43,256 nucleotides of DNA from VFZP01 sp043755595 (lineage in GTDB: Bacteria > Acidobacteriota > Terriglobia > Bryobacterales > Bryobacteraceae): contig JAYUSQ010000204.1 of the NCBI GenBank assembly GCA_043755595.1, positions 1 to 43,256 of the forward strand, in the 5' to 3' direction. Shown here in pieces: positions 43,186 to 43,256 of the stretch; the first letter of the stretch is position 1; the number at the start of each line of letters is the position of its first letter. The translations under genes were made by a program, and so were the position numbers. Under the pieces are notes generated by a model. That model was not told the DNA's origin. It did not search any database and saw only the letters and a list, made by a program, of their open reading frames with translations.

Positions 43186-43256
43186 TGAAAGCGATGAAAA
43201 TCAGCGAGGCATGCAGTAAGATTGGCTTGGCAAGGAGGTGGCTGAGGTCGAGTCCG

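Noticed and set aside
43170..43256. Open frame from ATG 43170 to the window end
   Set aside because: Only 29 codons are visible, it starts in a palindrome, and nothing in the sequence is recognisable; a gene cannot be supported.

Overview
The window is a GC-rich (roughly 60%) bacterial chromosome segment. It most likely comes from an Acidobacteriota genome, probably Bryobacterales/Solibacter-like. Supporting signs are a large TonB-dependent receptor with an N-terminal carboxypeptidase-regulatory-like domain, a protein of the 'VWFA-related Acidobacterial domain' type, a membrane PDZ/GAF/SpoIIE phosphatase, and a Gram-negative meso-DAP-type dcw cluster. The placement is inferred from gene content only; no rRNA or tRNA gene is present.

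Region 1 (1-7226): metabolic and housekeeping genes. These are a DHRS1-like SDR with an overlapping MmcQ/YjbR protein, a cupin, a small secreted protein, a DMT (EamA) exporter, a LolC/E-type permease in operon with lysS, and, divergent from lysS, a dolichyl-phosphate-glucosyltransferase-like GT2 with a chorismate-lyase-like protein.
Region 2 (7227-9714): an accessory patch. It has an AT-richer gene for a uracil-DNA-glycosylase-fold-like protein, then a minus-strand run of toxin-antitoxin genes in which both toxins are broken: a PIN toxin by an in-frame amber codon and a HicA by a frameshift. Their antitoxin-like partners and a second HicB with a helix-turn-helix are intact.
Region 3 (9731-24281): a SpoIIE-type phosphatase, two small unknown genes, a TIGR01777 epimerase and class II photolyase operon, a radical SAM/SPASM protein, a TonB receptor split by two +1 frameshifts and followed by a strong terminator, a Uma2-family protein, a VWFA-like protein, a DUF47-Pit phosphate module and ttcA.
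Region 4 (24289-26646): an SMP-30-like gene followed by a scarred zone. It holds a probable IS1595-type transposase remnant, an Abi-like gene disrupted by a 4-bp tandem duplication, a displaced second copy of the SMP-30 gene start, and several palindromes.
Region 5 (26647-43128): the division/cell-wall (dcw) operon in canonical order: mraZ, rsmH, ftsL, ftsI, murE, [73-aa ORF], mraY, murD, ftsW, murG, murC, ftsQ, ftsA, ftsZ, then a queuosine-precursor transporter. A strong sigma70-type promoter and four GTGG boxes at about 10-nt periodicity sit at its head. murF is absent from its usual place between murE and mraY; a small one-helix ORF occupies the site.

The most notable cross-cutting pattern is a -10 box exactly 6 nt upstream of the start codon (TANNNT-N6-TTG/ATG), without a Shine-Dalgarno sequence, in front of at least five unrelated genes. 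This suggests leaderless transcripts, often with TTG starts, are common in this organism.
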